Origin: Clostridiales bacterium
GTDB lineage: Bacteria > Bacillota > Clostridia > Christensenellales > JAISNN01
Direction of reading: 5' to 3'
Length of the DNA stretch: 5,481 bases
Assembly: GCA_031289865.1 (NCBI GenBank)
Contig: JAITOQ010000029.1
Location: 1 to 5,481 of the forward strand
The notes under the pieces are model-generated. The model saw only the letters and a list, made by a program, of their open reading frames with translations. It was not told where the DNA came from and did not search any database. Below are positions 4,951 to 5,481 of this stretch, piece after piece; position 1 is the first letter of the stretch; each line of letters opens with the position of its first letter. Made by a program: the position numbers and the translations under genes.

Positions 4951-5481
4951 ATGGGATACGACGTATTTATTAGCTATAGGCATGATTTTGGTAGCCCGTG
5001 GGCGCAGCTTGTATGTACTAAATTACAACAAGACGGTTACAGCGTGTTTTGGGACGAAAAAGCTATACTCGCGGGAGATTTTACGGATTATATAAAATCG
5101 GGTATAGAGTCGTGCGATTATTTTGTCGTCATTTTGTCAAAGGATTTTTTCAACAGATGTAACGACGTCAAAAACGATATCGTCAGAATGGAATTACAGA
5201 CCGCGCTTGAGTCCTCTAAAAAAAGGACGATCATTCCGATTTTTATCGACGAATACAAAAATATCATCAGTATCGGCAATCAAGAGGAATATTTTAAGGA
5301 GGGGGAGTTTTTTAAGGTTGTCAACCGTGTTTTGATGGATAACGGCGTAAAGTACGACGAAACAAAGACCCAATATTGGGGACAAAAGCTAAAGTCCCTC
5401 ATGAGCGACACCTTTACACAGACCGCGGCGTGTAGAGAGAGCCTTGAAAAGCATTACAAAAAGCTTGCTAACGAATGCGGT
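4951..5481 (+). CDS. TIR-domain protein, N-terminal part (3' truncated by window edge)
   Basis: The frame is open from ATG 4951 to the last base, giving 177 residues with no stop. A TIR fold fills residues 3 to about 130. YDVFISYRH (3-11) is the first strand and box 1. LQQDGYSVFWDEKAILAGDF (25-44) is the second helix-strand and BB loop. IESCDYFVVILSKDFFNRC (52-70) covers the next strand with the typical SxxF ending. VRMELQTAL (78-86) is the helix where NAD-cleaving TIRs carry their catalytic glutamate, here probably Glu81. RTIIPIFID (92-100) is the following strand. Residues after 130 are charged and probably helical, leading to an unseen C-terminal domain. Bacterial TIR proteins of this type often degrade NAD+ or make cyclic ADP-ribose signals in antiphage defence, but which system this belongs to cannot be told. 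GC is near 41%, below ftsZ. It has its own ribosome binding site and lies after the ftsZ terminator and a repeat-rich gap, consistent with an accessory insertion. Confidence 0.88.
   Translation, partial: MGYDVFISYRHDFGSPWAQLVCTKLQQDGYSVFWDEKAILAGDFTDYIKSGIESCDYFVVILSKDFFNRCNDVKNDIVRMELQTALESSKKRTIIPIFIDEYKNIISIGNQEEYFKEGEFFKVVNRVLMDNGVKYDETKTQYWGQKLKSLMSDTFTQTAACRESLEKHYKKLANECG

Noticed and set aside
5194..5385. Minus-strand frame opposite the TIR gene, and the + strand frame at 5123-5335
   Set aside because: Both overlap the TIR coding frame, which has the clear domain, start and ribosome binding site.

Overview
The window carries four genes and part of a fifth, all on the + strand. It looks like chromosomal DNA from a Bacillota, most likely an uncultured clostridial lineage. 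The reasons are strong AAAGGAG/GGAGGA-type ribosome binding sites, an exact SigA/sigma-70 consensus promoter, a compact ftsA-ftsZ pair with a B. subtilis-style membrane helix on FtsA, and a long divergent isopropylmalate-synthase-like enzyme of a kind I associate with clostridia. This placement is inference; no 16S rRNA or other taxonomic marker is present. GC content is mid-range, roughly 50% in ftsZ and near 41% in the last gene by hand count over sampled lines.

Layout. (1) Positions 2-550 hold the C-terminal 182 residues of a protein with four GLUG-like GG(L/F)xG repeats, probably a cell-surface or secreted protein. (2) After only 22 bases comes a 470-residue HMGL/DRE-TIM family acyltransferase (573-1985), related to 2-isopropylmalate and homocitrate synthases but lacking the leucine-sensing C-terminal domain. 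(3) A 186-base gap contains a textbook promoter (TTGACA, 17-base spacer, TATAAT) and a leader of about 93 bases. (4) ftsA (2172-3362) and ftsZ (3355-4665) overlap by 8 bases and end at a strong intrinsic terminator (4699-4728), forming a two-gene division operon. (5) A 285-base gap holds that terminator and three short repeat-like elements: five AATGCAG units, a TCATTCTGAGC...GAAGAATCT motif, and a perfect 9-bp hairpin. (6) A TIR-domain gene starts at 4951 and runs off the window end.

How the parts work together. FtsZ forms the cytokinetic ring and FtsA tethers it to the membrane; their shared promoter and overlap imply coupled, stoichiometric expression. The metabolic gene and the repeat protein upstream have no visible functional link to division. 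The TIR gene after the repeat-rich gap is probably the start of an accessory, possibly antiphage, module whose remaining parts lie beyond the window.

The most interesting observations are the TIR gene at a core/accessory boundary, the glutamine/proline-rich prion-like linker of FtsZ, the degenerate second phosphate motif of FtsA, and the uncertain substrate of the isopropylmalate-synthase-like enzyme. I do not see a complete, clearly new multi-gene system inside this window.
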